This document shows, in pieces, positions 24,535-33,575 of a stretch of 64,000 nucleotides of DNA. The notes below the pieces were generated by a model. The model saw only the letters and a list, made by a program, of their open reading frames with translations, searched no databases and was not told the DNA's origin. The stretch is from Roseburia sp. GTDB taxonomy: Bacteria > Bacillota > Clostridia > Lachnospirales > Lachnospiraceae. The translations under genes were made by a program, and so were the position numbers. The stretch spans positions 186,001 to 250,000 of the forward strand of contig JAPFDX010000001.1 of NCBI GenBank assembly GCA_026168605.1. The letters are read 5' to 3'. How positions within the stretch are numbered: position 1 is the first letter of the stretch; each line of letters opens with the position of its first letter.

Positions 24535-26823
24535 ATGGAGCAGAGAAGAAAAAGAGAACTTGAGGTGCTGGCGCCTGCCGGGTCGTTTGAGACATTTCAG
24601 GCGGTGATCCGCGCGGGAGCGGACGCGGTGTATCTGGGCGGCAGCCGGTTCGGCGCGCGCGCTTACGCCAACAATTTTGGTGAGACGGAGCTGCTGCGGG
24701 CGATCGACTATGCGCACATCCACGGGTGTGCGGTGTATCTGACGGTCAACACACTTTTGAAGGAGGAGGAGATGGGGCAGCTTTTTTCCTATCTGCGTCC
24801 TTACTACGAGCAGGGACTCGACGCCGTGATCGTGCAGGATATGGGTGCGCTCGTCTTTGTGCGGGAGAATTTTCCGGGGATGGACATCCACACCAGCACA
24901 CAGATGACGGTGACGGGAGCCTGCGGCGCGTCATATATGAAGGAGCTCGGCGCAAGCCGTGTGGTGACAGCGCGTGAGATGTCTCTCGAGGAGATCGCGC
25001 GGATCCGCAGGGAGGTTGACATTGAGATCGAGACCTTTGTGCACGGGGCGCTCTGCTACTGTTATTCGGGGCAGTGCCTGCTCAGCAGCATGATCGGGGG
25101 ACGCAGCGGCAACCGGGGCAGATGTGCGCAGCCTTGCCGCCTGCCGTACGAGGTGTACACCGCAGACCGGAAAAAGCAGCCGTCCGCGGGAAACTTTGTC
25201 TTAAGTCCCAAGGATCTGTGCGGTGTTTGGGACATTCCGGCGCTTGCAAAGAGCGGCGTGTATTCGCTGAAGATCGAGGGGCGGATGAAGCAGGCGGAAT
25301 ATGCGGCGGGCGTGGTGTCGGTGTACCGCAAATATGCCGACCGCTATCTGGATGCGCTGCACGGGGCGCTTGCAGACGGAAAGACGGAGCAGGAGGCGCA
25401 CGCATTTGCCGCCGGAGCGTACCGGATGGAGAAAGCGGATATGCAGCAGCTCTTTGATCTGGGAAACCGCAGCGGCTTTACGGACGGATACTACCACAAG
25501 AAAAATGGAAAAGATATGATCACCTTCGGCAAGCCGAATCACGCGAAGGCGAACGAGGCGCTGCAGGCACAAATCCGCGGGCGGTATGTGCACGCCACGG
25601 AGGAGGACGCCGAAATAAAAGAAAAAATCAATGGAATCTTAAGATTAAAAAAAGATTCTCCTGCTACAATAGAAGTGTCAATGGGAGAGGTGCGCGTCTG
25701 TGCGTGTGGAAGCGAAGTGCAGGTGGCGCGCAGCCAGCCGCTCTCGGAGGAGAAAATAAGAGCGTGCATCCAAAAGACGGGAAATACGCCGTTTGTGTTT
25801 GAGGAGCTTTCCGTCGAGACGGACGACGGCATTTTTCTTCCGGTGCAGGCGCTAAACCAATTGCGCAGGGAGGCTCTGGAGAAGCTGGAGCGGGAACTTC
25901 TTTTGGGCAGAAGAAGAACTTGTAAGGAGGAGCGCGGGCAGAAAGATGCGTGTGCGGGATCTCCCCGGACAGAACAGGCGGCGGACCGCCGGGATTTTTT
26001 TGCGGTTTCCGTGGAGGAGCGCGGGCAGGCAAAAGCCGCGCTGGAATATGATTTTGTGGATGCAATTTATTATGACAGCGGCTGCTACCGGAGAGCTTCG
26101 CTTGCGGCAGATCTCGGAAATGACGTTGCCGCGGCGCACCGGGCGGGCAGGGAGGCATATCTGATCCTTCCGGCAGTGTTCCGCCCGCACACGGCGGACT
26201 TTTACCGGGCGAAGCGGGAGGAGATCTTAGCGTCCGGTCTGGACGGCGTGGTGGTGAAAAGCTACGATGCGGCGGCTTTTGCCCGGGAGCACTTTGCGGA
26301 CAGGCTTGCCGTGGTTTTGGATCACAGCCTCTATACATGGAACCATCGCGCGAAGGATGCGCTCTGGCAGCTCGCGCCGCTGCGCGACACGGTTCCGTTG
26401 GAATTAAACCGTGGAGAGATCAGGGAGCGGGAGAACACGGGCAGTGAAATGCTGATCTACGGGTATCTGCCGCTGATGACGTCGGCGCAGTGCGTCCATG
26501 CAAACACGGCATCCTGCGATGCAAAAGAAACGGTGCTGTATCTGAAGGACCGCTATGGGAAATATTTTCCGGTGAAGAATCATTGCAGTGAGTGTTACAA
26601 TGTGATTTACAATACCACGCCGCTTGTGCTGTTTGGCGCACGCCGTGACTGTAAAGAGGCGGGGATTTGTGCTTACCGTCTCGCCTTTACGGTCGAGGAT
26701 GCGGCGCGCGTGCGTGAGATTTTACAGATCTGTGCGGAAACCTTCCTGTTGGAAAAGGAGGATTTTAAAAACCTGTATGACGGCGATTATACGAATGGGC
26801 ATTATAAGCGAGGGGTAGAATAG
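24535..26823 (+). CDS. Peptidase U32 family protein (RlhA/TrhP-like RNA hydroxylation family)
   Basis: 762 residues from MEQRRKRELEVLAPAG; the track start at 24460 falls in the family 2 repeat and lacks a ribosome site. The N-terminal U32 domain has ELEVLAPAGSFETFQAVIRAGADAVYLGG and the signature region ETFVHGALCYCYSGQCLLSSMIGGRSGNRGRCAQPCR. The middle part resembles DUF3656 and the C terminus has more cysteines (KNHCSECYNVIYNTTP). U32 proteins were named collagenases, but bacterial members of this long type (RlhA, TrhP) take part in hydroxylation of 23S rRNA or tRNA. Which of these applies cannot be decided here. Bases ~25610-25690 are unusually AT-rich. Confidence 0.85.
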   Translation: MEQRRKRELEVLAPAGSFETFQAVIRAGADAVYLGGSRFGARAYANNFGETELLRAIDYAHIHGCAVYLTVNTLLKEEEMGQLFSYLRPYYEQGLDAVIVQDMGALVFVRENFPGMDIHTSTQMTVTGACGASYMKELGASRVVTAREMSLEEIARIRREVDIEIETFVHGALCYCYSGQCLLSSMIGGRSGNRGRCAQPCRLPYEVYTADRKKQPSAGNFVLSPKDLCGVWDIPALAKSGVYSLKIEGRMKQAEYAAGVVSVYRKYADRYLDALHGALADGKTEQEAHAFAAGAYRMEKADMQQLFDLGNRSGFTDGYYHKKNGKDMITFGKPNHAKANEALQAQIRGRYVHATEEDAEIKEKINGILRLKKDSPATIEVSMGEVRVCACGSEVQVARSQPLSEEKIRACIQKTGNTPFVFEELSVETDDGIFLPVQALNQLRREALEKLERELLLGRRRTCKEERGQKDACAGSPRTEQAADRRDFFAVSVEERGQAKAALEYDFVDAIYYDSGCYRRASLAADLGNDVAAAHRAGREAYLILPAVFRPHTADFYRAKREEILASGLDGVVVKSYDAAAFAREHFADRLAVVLDHSLYTWNHRAKDALWQLAPLRDTVPLELNRGEIRERENTGSEMLIYGYLPLMTSAQCVHANTASCDAKETVLYLKDRYGKYFPVKNHCSECYNVIYNTTPLVLFGARRDCKEAGICAYRLAFTVEDAARVREILQICAETFLLEKEDFKNLYDGDYTNGHYKRGVE

Positions 26824-26827
26824 CTGT

Positions 26828-28204
26828 ATGACGAATCTGATTGTAGAAATATCCAAATACCTGATGGCGGTATTGTTTGCCTGCTATACATACGAATGTT
26901 TTGCGGTGTTCCGCGGCAGGCTGAATGAGGAACAGAAAAACAGGATTTTCAGACGCCAGACGGTGTTTATGTATCTGATCCATCTGGACGCCTATCTGGT
27001 GATCTATGCGGTCACGGACAATGTGATGACGATCGCCTTTTATGTGTTTCAGGTGATTTTTATGGCGGTCACGATCTCCTGCTACCATCTGGTCTATCCG
27101 GGGGCATCACGGCTTCTGGTCAACAATATGTGTATGCTGCTTGTGACGGGATTTATCATGCTGACAAGACTGTCCTTTGAAAAGGCGGTCAGGCAGTGCC
27201 TGATCGCGCTCGCGGCGATGGTGGCGACGCTGGTCATACCGTTTCTCATCCGCAGGGTGCACTTCGTGCGCAGGCTGACATGGCTGTATGCGGTTGCCGG
27301 GATCGGCACGCTTTTGCTTGTGGCGGCGTTTGGCGCGACGAGCTACGGCGCGAAACTGTCGCTTTCGATCGCCGGGATCTCGATCCAGCCGAGTGAGTTT
27401 ATCAAGATTATCTTCGTGTTTTTTGTGGCGGGTATGCTGTATGAGAAAACAGATTTCAGGCAGGTGTGCATCACGACGGTCATCGCAGCGGTGCACGTAC
27501 TGATCCTCGTCGCCTCAAGGGATCTGGGCGGTGCCCTGATCTTCTTTGTCACCTACCTTTTGATGCTGTATGTGGCGACGCGGAAAATCTTTTATCTGGC
27601 GGGCGGTGTGCTCGCGGGAAGCATCGCGGCGGTCGTGGCATATTATCTGTTTGCACACGTGCGTGTGCGTGTGCTCGCGTGGTCAGATCCGCTTGGCGTG
27701 ATCGAAAATGAGGGATTTCAGATCTCACAGTCGCTGTTTGCGATCGGAACGGGCGGCTGGTTTGGCATGGGACTTTATCAGGGAATGCCGGAGAAGATAC
27801 CGGTGGTCGAGCAGGATTTTATGTTTTCGGCGATTTCCGAGGAGATGGGAGGCATTTTTGCACTGTGCCTTCTCATGGTCTGCGTGAGCTGTTTTCTGAT
27901 GTTTTTGAATGTGGCGATGCAGATGAAGGAGCAGTTTTACAAGCTGGTGGCGCTGGGGCTTGGCATAGTCTACGGGTTTCAGGTATTCCTCACCGTCGGC
28001 GGCGTGACGAAATTTATCCCGTCCACGGGCGTGACGCTTCCGCTTGTCAGCTATGGGGGAAGCTCGCTTCTGGCGACCATGATCGTGTTCGCGATCATTC
28101 AGGGGCTGTATATTTTGAGGCAGGATGAGGGAAAGAGCAATGGAACAAAACGAACGAAACGGAAAAAAACAGGGTTTGATGAAAAAATTGAAGAGCTTTC
28201 CTGA
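26828..28204 (+). CDS. FtsW/RodA/SpoVE family peptidoglycan glycosyltransferase
   Basis: SEDS-family membrane protein of 458 residues with about ten to twelve helices. It keeps the conserved blocks SIAGISIQPSEFIKI, ASRDLGGALIFFVTYLLMLYVA, ISEEMGGIFALCLL and STGVTLPLVSYGGSSLLATM. SEDS proteins polymerise lipid II together with a class B penicillin-binding protein, and such a transpeptidase gene follows, overlapping by 65 bp. Whether it serves elongation, division or spore cortex cannot be told from the sequence. It starts 5 bp after the U32 gene, so it is probably in the same transcript. Confidence 0.92.
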   Translation: MTNLIVEISKYLMAVLFACYTYECFAVFRGRLNEEQKNRIFRRQTVFMYLIHLDAYLVIYAVTDNVMTIAFYVFQVIFMAVTISCYHLVYPGASRLLVNNMCMLLVTGFIMLTRLSFEKAVRQCLIALAAMVATLVIPFLIRRVHFVRRLTWLYAVAGIGTLLLVAAFGATSYGAKLSLSIAGISIQPSEFIKIIFVFFVAGMLYEKTDFRQVCITTVIAAVHVLILVASRDLGGALIFFVTYLLMLYVATRKIFYLAGGVLAGSIAAVVAYYLFAHVRVRVLAWSDPLGVIENEGFQISQSLFAIGTGGWFGMGLYQGMPEKIPVVEQDFMFSAISEEMGGIFALCLLMVCVSCFLMFLNVAMQMKEQFYKLVALGLGIVYGFQVFLTVGGVTKFIPSTGVTLPLVSYGGSSLLATMIVFAIIQGLYILRQDEGKSNGTKRTKRKKTGFDEKIEELS

Positions 28205-29642
28205 CAAGGGCAAAAAAGCGAAAAAGGGAAAGAAAAACCGGGAGTTTGCGGTTGTCACCTACTCGTTTCTGGGGGCGTTTCTGTGTCTGATGGGCTATTT
28301 TGTCTATTTCCAGTTTGTCGAGAGCGAGCAGTTTATCAACAGCCCTTACAATAAGCGGCAGGAACTTTTTACGAGAAATGTCATCCGGGGGGAGATTTAC
28401 TCGGCGGACGGCGTGACGCTGGCGGAGACGCTTGTGGACGAGCAGGGAAACGAGACGCGAAGCTATCCCTACGGCAGGATTTTTTCACACGTCATCGGAT
28501 ATTCGACCCGCGGCAGAAGCGGCGTGGAGGAGATGGCAAATTTCAGCCTGCTGCGCTCCAATCTTTTTTATGTGGAGAAGGCGGTCAGCCAGATCAAGGG
28601 AGAAAAAAGTCCCGGCGACAGCGTGACGACGACGCTCGATTATGACGTCCAGCTCTGTGCGTTTGACGCGCTTGGAAGATATGACGGGGCGGTTGTCGTG
28701 ATGGAGCCGAAAACCGGGAAAATACTGGCGATGGTCTCAAAGCCGGACTTTGACCCGAACACCATCGCAAGCGACTGGGATGAGATCGTCGGTGAGGAGG
28801 GCGAGAGCTCGGCACTTTTAAACCGTGCGACACAGGGGCTCTACCCGCCGGGATCGACGTTTAAGATCTTTACGACGCTGGCGTATATCCGGCAGAATTC
28901 GGATTATGAGGACTACTCCTACCAGTGTACGGGAAAATTTACGCACGAGAATAAGACGATCCACTGTCACGGAAATAAGCGGCACGGCACGCAGACGTTA
29001 AAGGAGGCTTTTGCAAATTCCTGCAACTCCGCATATGCGTCGCTCGGTCTGGAGCTTGACATCGCAGAATTTGGCGAAATGTGTGACGGGCTGCTGTTTA
29101 ATACGGGGCTGCCGACGACGTTTGAGTCCTCAAAGAGCAGTTTTGTACTCTCGGAGGAGGATTTGGCATCGGCTGTGATGGAGACATCGATCGGGCAGGG
29201 AAAGACGCTGGTGACGCCGCTCCACATGGCGCTTATCACCAGTGCGATCGCAAATGACGGCGTGCTGATGACGCCCTATGTGATCGACCACACGACGGAC
29301 AACGAGGGGAATCCGGTGGAACAGTATGAGCCGAAGGAGTATCAGACGCTTTTTACAGCGGAGGAGGCTGCGATCTTAAAGGAGTATATGCAGGCGGTTG
29401 TAGAAGAGGGAACTGCGTCGAAGCTTTCGAATGATGTGTATGATGTTTACGGAAAGACGGGATCGGCAGAATTTTCTTCCAGTTCGGATTCCAGCCACTC
29501 GTGGTTTGTCGGCTATGCGCACCAGGAGGGCAGAGAAGACATCGCCGTCGCGGTCATCGTGGAGGATTCGGGAGTCGGCAGTGAGTATGCCGTGCCGATC
29601 GCACGGGAAATCTTTGATGAATATTATATAGGAGAAGAATAG
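28140..29642 (+). CDS. Penicillin-binding protein, transpeptidase domain (PbpA/FtsI type)
   Basis: About 500 residues; the ATG at 28140 follows GAGGGAAAGAGC, while the ATG at 28125 in the track has its SD too close. A basic cytosolic start (KKLKSFPDKGKKAKKGKKNR), one membrane helix about residues 40-62, a short N-terminal domain (TRNVIRGEIYSADGVTLAET), then the transpeptidase domain with active-site serine in LYPPGSTFKI, SCNSAYASLGLEL (SxN) and VYGKTGSAEF (KTG). It should crosslink glycan strands made by the SEDS partner encoded just upstream. Confidence 0.93.
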   Translation: MEQNERNGKKQGLMKKLKSFPDKGKKAKKGKKNREFAVVTYSFLGAFLCLMGYFVYFQFVESEQFINSPYNKRQELFTRNVIRGEIYSADGVTLAETLVDEQGNETRSYPYGRIFSHVIGYSTRGRSGVEEMANFSLLRSNLFYVEKAVSQIKGEKSPGDSVTTTLDYDVQLCAFDALGRYDGAVVVMEPKTGKILAMVSKPDFDPNTIASDWDEIVGEEGESSALLNRATQGLYPPGSTFKIFTTLAYIRQNSDYEDYSYQCTGKFTHENKTIHCHGNKRHGTQTLKEAFANSCNSAYASLGLELDIAEFGEMCDGLLFNTGLPTTFESSKSSFVLSEEDLASAVMETSIGQGKTLVTPLHMALITSAIANDGVLMTPYVIDHTTDNEGNPVEQYEPKEYQTLFTAEEAAILKEYMQAVVEEGTASKLSNDVYDVYGKTGSAEFSSSSDSSHSWFVGYAHQEGREDIAVAVIVEDSGVGSEYAVPIAREIFDEYYIGEE

Positions 29643-29661
29643 AAAGCTGCCCCACTGGCAG

Positions 29662-29690
29662 TTGCGCGGAAGGAGAAAAAGTATTATACT
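29662..29690 (+). promoter_or_regulatory. Promoter of the Nudix-GerW gene run
   Basis: TTGCGC and TATACT with a 17-bp spacer. It lies 36 bp upstream of the Nudix ATG. Confidence 0.6.
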
Positions 29691-29726
29691 GGATGTAAGT
29701 TTGACGACCACACGGGAGGGATTGCA

Positions 29727-30179
29727 ATGACAGAGGCAATAAGCTGTGGTGGTGTGGTAATATTCCGTGGAAAGATACTGCTCTTATATAAGAATTACAG
29801 GAATAAATATGAGGGCTGGGTACTGCCCAAGGGAACCGTGGAGGCGGGCGAGGAGTATAAGGATACGGCGGTGCGCGAGGTGTATGAGGAGACCGGAGTG
29901 CACGCATCCATTGTGAAGTATGTCGGAAAAAGCACATATTCCTTTACTGTGCCGGAGGATACCGTGGAGAAGCAGGTGCACTGGTATCTGATGATGGCGG
30001 ACAGCTATTACAGCAAACCACAGAGAGAGGAATATTTTATGGATTCGGGGTACTATAAATATCACGAGGCATACCATCTGCTGAAGTTTCCGAACGAGAG
30101 GCAGATGGTAGAAAAAGCGTATAATGAATATTTGGAGCTTAGAAAGAGTAATTTGTGGGGAAATCACAAATACTTTTAG
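29727..30179 (+). CDS. Nudix hydrolase
   Basis: 150 residues with the Nudix box GTVEAGEEYKDTAVREVYEETGV (G-x5-E-x7-REV-x-EE-x-G-V) near residues 37-59, preceded by GWVLPKG. Such enzymes cleave nucleoside diphosphates linked to another group; the LPKG motif occurs in diadenosine-polyphosphate hydrolases and MutT-like proteins, but the substrate is open. The C-terminal segment (KFPNERQMVEKAYNEYL) is helical. The ribosome site GGGAGG is good. Confidence 0.9.
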   Translation: MTEAISCGGVVIFRGKILLLYKNYRNKYEGWVLPKGTVEAGEEYKDTAVREVYEETGVHASIVKYVGKSTYSFTVPEDTVEKQVHWYLMMADSYYSKPQREEYFMDSGYYKYHEAYHLLKFPNERQMVEKAYNEYLELRKSNLWGNHKYF

Positions 30180-30205
30180 GGAGATGGACAGGGGAGCGGA
30201 CGTTC

Positions 30206-30547
30206 ATGACATGGCATGATGATTTGTATGTAGGCGAGAGCATTGTACATAAGACAAAGAAAATTAAATGGAAGATCTGCCATAATGCAGGACAGCCTGG
30301 CATCTATGTCATCACACTGGCGTCCAATGAGAAAAATCTTCTAGATATCATTCCCTCGCAGGAGCTGCTTCAGAGGGGATACCCGAAACGGGGGCTCTAT
30401 GTCGCGGGTCTTGCAAAGGGATATGAGGAGGCAGTGCAGGTCGCAGTGTCGATCATAGACGAGGTCTATCGGGCAACCGGGGGATTTGCGGTTGCCGATT
30501 ACCTGAGAAATCACAGGCGGGAGGGCAGATGTCGGTTATCGTATTAG
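30206..30547 (+). CDS. Conserved hypothetical protein
   Basis: 113 residues from MTWHDDLYVGESIVHKTKKI; the start nine bases after GGGGAG is preferred to the track start at 30155, which overlaps the Nudix gene. It contains GIYVITLASNEKNLLDIIPSQELLQRGYPKRGLYVAGLAKGYEEA, which suggests a small alpha/beta fold, and a basic C terminus. No membrane segment and no named family that I recognise. It overlaps the DUF2953 gene by 19 bp, so it is probably translated with it and with gerW, possibly in the sporulation context. Confidence 0.75.
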   Translation: MTWHDDLYVGESIVHKTKKIKWKICHNAGQPGIYVITLASNEKNLLDIIPSQELLQRGYPKRGLYVAGLAKGYEEAVQVAVSIIDEVYRATGGFAVADYLRNHRREGRCRLSY

Positions 30548-31410
30548 TTTTAAAAATCATTGGGATCATTCTGCTCATCCTGCTTGGGATCTTGTTGGCG
30601 GCGCTGCTCGCCGTGCTCTTTGTGCCGGTGCGTTACCGCATTTCGGGGCAGGTGGAGGATGACAGCGAGGTGCATATGTGCGCAAGCTGGCTGTTCCATC
30701 TGATCTCCTTTTCTCTGGAATACCGGGAGGGGGAGAACCGGATGGGCGTAAAGCTTTTCGGCTTTTCCATCCGGCGAAAGCCGCGAAGGACGAGCGCGCT
30801 GGATGCCGGAGAGTGGGAGGATGAGCCGGAGGACGCGGAAATGGAGGAGGCATCGGAGAATGCGGAAACTGCCACATCGGAGGAGATGCCGGAGGACGTA
30901 CAAGCCCCCCATGCAGGATCCGGGGAAAACATCACAGAGAATGTGCCGGGAAGTCCAAAATCAAACGGCAGACCAAAGTTTTTGACACGGTTGCGCGGAT
31001 TCTTTCGGAAACTGCGCAGAATAAAAGAAAACGCAGGGAAGATATGGAGAAAGCTTTGCAGCTTTTGGGAACTTGCCCGGGAAGAGGCAAATAAAGTTGC
31101 ATTTCTGTCAGTGCTCGCAGAATTAAAATATCTGTTTTTACACTTTAAGATCCGAAAGCTTGCCGCAAATCTGCGGTTTGGCGCGGGTGACCCGGCGCTG
31201 ACGGGACAGGTACTCGGCGTGCTCTGTATGTTCCCGTTTCTGTACCGGTATCAGGTGAATCTTGTGCCGGATTTTGAGAGCGGAGAACTCTATGTGAGGG
31301 GGGTATTTCATATGAAAGGGCGGATGCGTGTGGTACATTTTATCGTGTCGCTGGCGCGTCTCTGGAAGAAGAAGGAAGTTCGCAATTTGGCAAACCAACT
31401 GCTCGGATAA
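30529..31410 (+). CDS. DUF2953 family membrane protein (YtfI-like)
   Basis: 293 residues: one N-terminal membrane helix (4-34), a short outside-facing domain (VRYRISGQVEDDSEVHMCASWLFHLISF), an acidic low-complexity stretch rich in Glu/Ala (EDAEMEEASENAETAT, ~100-130), and a C-terminal part with LKYLFLHFKIRKLAANLRFGAGDPALTGQVLG, the family's best conserved segment. In B. subtilis ytfI stands next to ytfJ (gerW), the same order as here. The molecular role is unknown. Confidence 0.85.
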   Translation: MSVIVLVLKIIGIILLILLGILLAALLAVLFVPVRYRISGQVEDDSEVHMCASWLFHLISFSLEYREGENRMGVKLFGFSIRRKPRRTSALDAGEWEDEPEDAEMEEASENAETATSEEMPEDVQAPHAGSGENITENVPGSPKSNGRPKFLTRLRGFFRKLRRIKENAGKIWRKLCSFWELAREEANKVAFLSVLAELKYLFLHFKIRKLAANLRFGAGDPALTGQVLGVLCMFPFLYRYQVNLVPDFESGELYVRGVFHMKGRMRVVHFIVSLARLWKKKEVRNLANQLLG

Positions 31411-31453
31411 CAGACGGGCAAAATAAATAGGAAAAGGAAGGCAGGGTAACAAA

Positions 31454-31906
31454 ATGGCAGACAACAGTTTCAACACAACAGTGGAATCCTTATTTAAGGG
31501 GATGGACAGCTTTATCACGACAAAGACGGTCGTGGGCGACGCGATCCACATGGGGGATACGATCATCCTTCCGCTTGTGGATGTGTCTTTTGGCGTGGCG
31601 GCCGGCGCGTTTTCGCAGGACAAGAAGAATAACGGCGCAGGCGGCATGGGCGGAAAGATCATGCCGAGCGCGGTGCTTGTGATCCAGAATGGTACGACAA
31701 AGCTCGTGAATATCAGGAATCAGGACGGTATGACCAAGATCCTCGACATGATCCCGGATTTTGTCAACAAATTTACAGCCGGAAAAGAGAGCGTTTCGCA
31801 GGAAGCGTCTGCGAACAGCGGATCGCAGGAGGCGAAGGACGCAGCCGGGAAAGAGATGGAGGAGATGTTAAAGGACGCGGTAAATCCGGAAGAAAAGAGT
31901 GAATAG
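31454..31906 (+). CDS. gerW: GerW (YtfJ) family sporulation protein
   Basis: 150 residues: VESLFKGMDSFITTKTVVGDAI, IILPLVDVSFGVAAGAF, and the glycine-rich GAGGMGGKIMPSAVLVIQNG. In B. subtilis GerW is a spore protein needed for germination with certain nutrients. The C-terminal 40 residues are acidic and variable. Together with the SASP gene at 42.5 kb this argues that the organism forms spores. A strong terminator follows at 31916. Confidence 0.93.
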   Translation: MADNSFNTTVESLFKGMDSFITTKTVVGDAIHMGDTIILPLVDVSFGVAAGAFSQDKKNNGAGGMGGKIMPSAVLVIQNGTTKLVNIRNQDGMTKILDMIPDFVNKFTAGKESVSQEASANSGSQEAKDAAGKEMEEMLKDAVNPEEKSE

Positions 31907-31915
31907 TGACGACCC

Positions 31916-31949
31916 AAAAGCATATATTGTTACAGATATATGCTTTTTT
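31916..31949 (+). terminator. Terminator after gerW
   Basis: AAAAGCATATAT and ATATATGCTTTT pair as a 12-bp perfect stem with an 8-base loop, followed by TT. It ends nine bases before the ATG of the next small gene. Confidence 0.85.
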
Positions 31950-31958
31950 GGTGGGTTT

Positions 31959-32099
31959 ATGAAACGGATCATTGGATTTGCCTTGTTTTGTTTCTCGATG
32001 GGAATGCTGGCTATGCTGGTGATCCATAACCGTTTCCTCGGATTTATTCTGATCGTGGTTACCATGCTGGCGGGATATTATATTTTTAGTTGTGACTGA
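31959..32099 (+). CDS. Small two-helix membrane protein, 46 residues
   Basis: The peptide starts MKRIIGFALFCFSMGM and ends GYYIFSCD; two hydrophobic helices (about 4-22 and 26-43) are joined by a short basic HNRF turn. GGTGGG lies 3-8 bases before the ATG; the longer track start at 31899 runs through the terminator. The pattern of basic start, F-L-G-F turn and C-terminal cysteine resembles small uncharacterised peptides I have seen in clostridia. The gene lies directly behind the gerW terminator, so it needs read-through or a promoter in the hairpin region. Function unknown. Confidence 0.6.
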   Translation: MKRIIGFALFCFSMGMLAMLVIHNRFLGFILIVVTMLAGYYIFSCD

Positions 32100-32109
32100 G
32101 CAAATAGTA

Positions 32110-32163
32110 AGGGCGTCGCAAAATCATGAAATTTCATGACTTTGTGACGCCCTGATCTTTTTA
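32110..32163. terminator. Bidirectional terminator between the small peptide gene and uxaC
   Basis: AGGGCGTC pairs with GACGCCCT and TCATGAAATTTCATGA forms the inner stem; T runs follow on the plus side. It can serve both converging transcripts. Confidence 0.85.
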
Positions 32164-32167
32164 AAAA

Positions 32168-33574
32168 TTACAAGTCAAAGCCAAAGTACCGTACGGCATT
32201 GTTGTAGCAGATGTCTGTCACGATCTCTCCGAGCGTATCGTAGTCGGCAGGAAATTCTCCGTTTTCCACCCAGTTTCCGATCAGATTGCAGAGGATTCTG
32301 CGGAAGTAATCGTGGCGTGTGTAGGAGAGGAAGCTTCTGGAATCTGTCAGCATACCGACAAATCCCGAGAGATTTCCGAGGCTCGCAAGGGAGATCATCT
32401 GATCCTGCATCCCGGTCTTGTGGTCGTTGAACCACCATGCGGAGCCCTGCTGGATCTTGGCGACTGCGCCGGAATCCTGGAAGCATCCGAGGATCGTGCC
32501 GATCGCCTGATTGTCGTTCGGGTTTAAGCTGTAAATAATGGTCTTTGGCAGACCGCCGTCGCAGTTTAGGGCATTTAAGTAATCTGCCAGCTCGGAAGAT
32601 GGACCGTAGCTGTCGATGCAGTCAAATCCGGTATCGGGACCAAGCTGATCGAACATCGCTGTGTTGTTGTCGCGCTTGCAGCCATAGTGAAGCTGCAATA
32701 CCCAGCCGCGCTTTGCGTATTCTTTTCCGGCAAACAGCATGAAGGCGGTCTTGAACTGCAGCTCCTCCATGTGTGTGAGGGAAGCGCCGCCCAGACGTTT
32801 GGCAAAAATCGCCTCGATTTCCGCATCGCCGGCGGGCTGGTACATGACATAGGAAAGACCGTGGTCGGAGACGGAACATCCCATGGAATCAAAGAAATCC
32901 ATACGGATGGAAAGCGCTTTGCAGAGATCTGCAAAGGTGGCAATCTCTACGCCGGAAACCTCAGAGAGCTGCGCGAGATACTCCGGATAGGAATCCTTCT
33001 CGATATTCATCGCCCGATCCGGACGCCATGCGGGAAGCACCTGAACGGAGAAGGAGTCATCCTCAGCGATCTTTTTGTGCCACTCCAGGGAATCGACCGG
33101 ATCGTCGGTGGTGCAGATCAAGGTGACGTTGGACTGGCGGATGATATTGCGGACAGTCATATCCGGTTCTGCCAGACGCTTGTTGCAAAGCTCCCATACC
33201 TCCTCCGCGGTGTTCTTATTGAGGACGCCGTGATAGTGAAAATATTTCTGGAGTTCCAGATGGCTCCAGTGAAAGAGTGGGTTGCCGATCGCCTTGCCGA
33301 GCACTTCCGCCCATTTTAAGAACTTTTCCTTGTCGGAGGCGTCACCCGTGATGTAGCGCTCGTCGACGCCGCAGGAGCGCATAAAGCGCCATTTATAGTG
33401 GTCGGCTCCCAGCCATACCTGCGTGATATTGTCAAATCTGCGGTCCTCGTAGATTTCCTGCGGATTGATGTGGCAGTGATAATCGAGAACCGGAGTTACA
33501 GCCGCGTAGTCAAAGTACAATTTCTGCGCAGTCTCCGTTTGCAGTAAGAAATTTTTGTCCATAAATTGTTTCAT
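32168..33574 (-). CDS. uxaC: Glucuronate isomerase
   Basis: UxaC interconverts glucuronate/fructuronate and galacturonate/tagaturonate, the first step of hexuronate breakdown. The 468 residues show VLDYHCHINPQEIYED near the start (metal-binding H-x-H), NVTLICTTDDPVDSLEWH, LQLHYGCKRDNN, and MLTDSRSFLSYTRHDYFRRIL near the C terminus. Length and motifs are typical of the family. The start is one base after the stop of the HD-GYP-like gene, with AAAGGAA inside that gene's last codons, so the two are co-transcribed. No other uronate gene is in the window. Confidence 0.96.
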   Translation of the reverse strand: MKQFMDKNFLLQTETAQKLYFDYAAVTPVLDYHCHINPQEIYEDRRFDNITQVWLGADHYKWRFMRSCGVDERYITGDASDKEKFLKWAEVLGKAIGNPLFHWSHLELQKYFHYHGVLNKNTAEEVWELCNKRLAEPDMTVRNIIRQSNVTLICTTDDPVDSLEWHKKIAEDDSFSVQVLPAWRPDRAMNIEKDSYPEYLAQLSEVSGVEIATFADLCKALSIRMDFFDSMGCSVSDHGLSYVMYQPAGDAEIEAIFAKRLGGASLTHMEELQFKTAFMLFAGKEYAKRGWVLQLHYGCKRDNNTAMFDQLGPDTGFDCIDSYGPSSELADYLNALNCDGGLPKTIIYSLNPNDNQAIGTILGCFQDSGAVAKIQQGSAWWFNDHKTGMQDQMISLASLGNLSGFVGMLTDSRSFLSYTRHDYFRRILCNLIGNWVENGEFPADYDTLGEIVTDICYNNAVRYFGFDL

Positions 33575-33575
33575 A

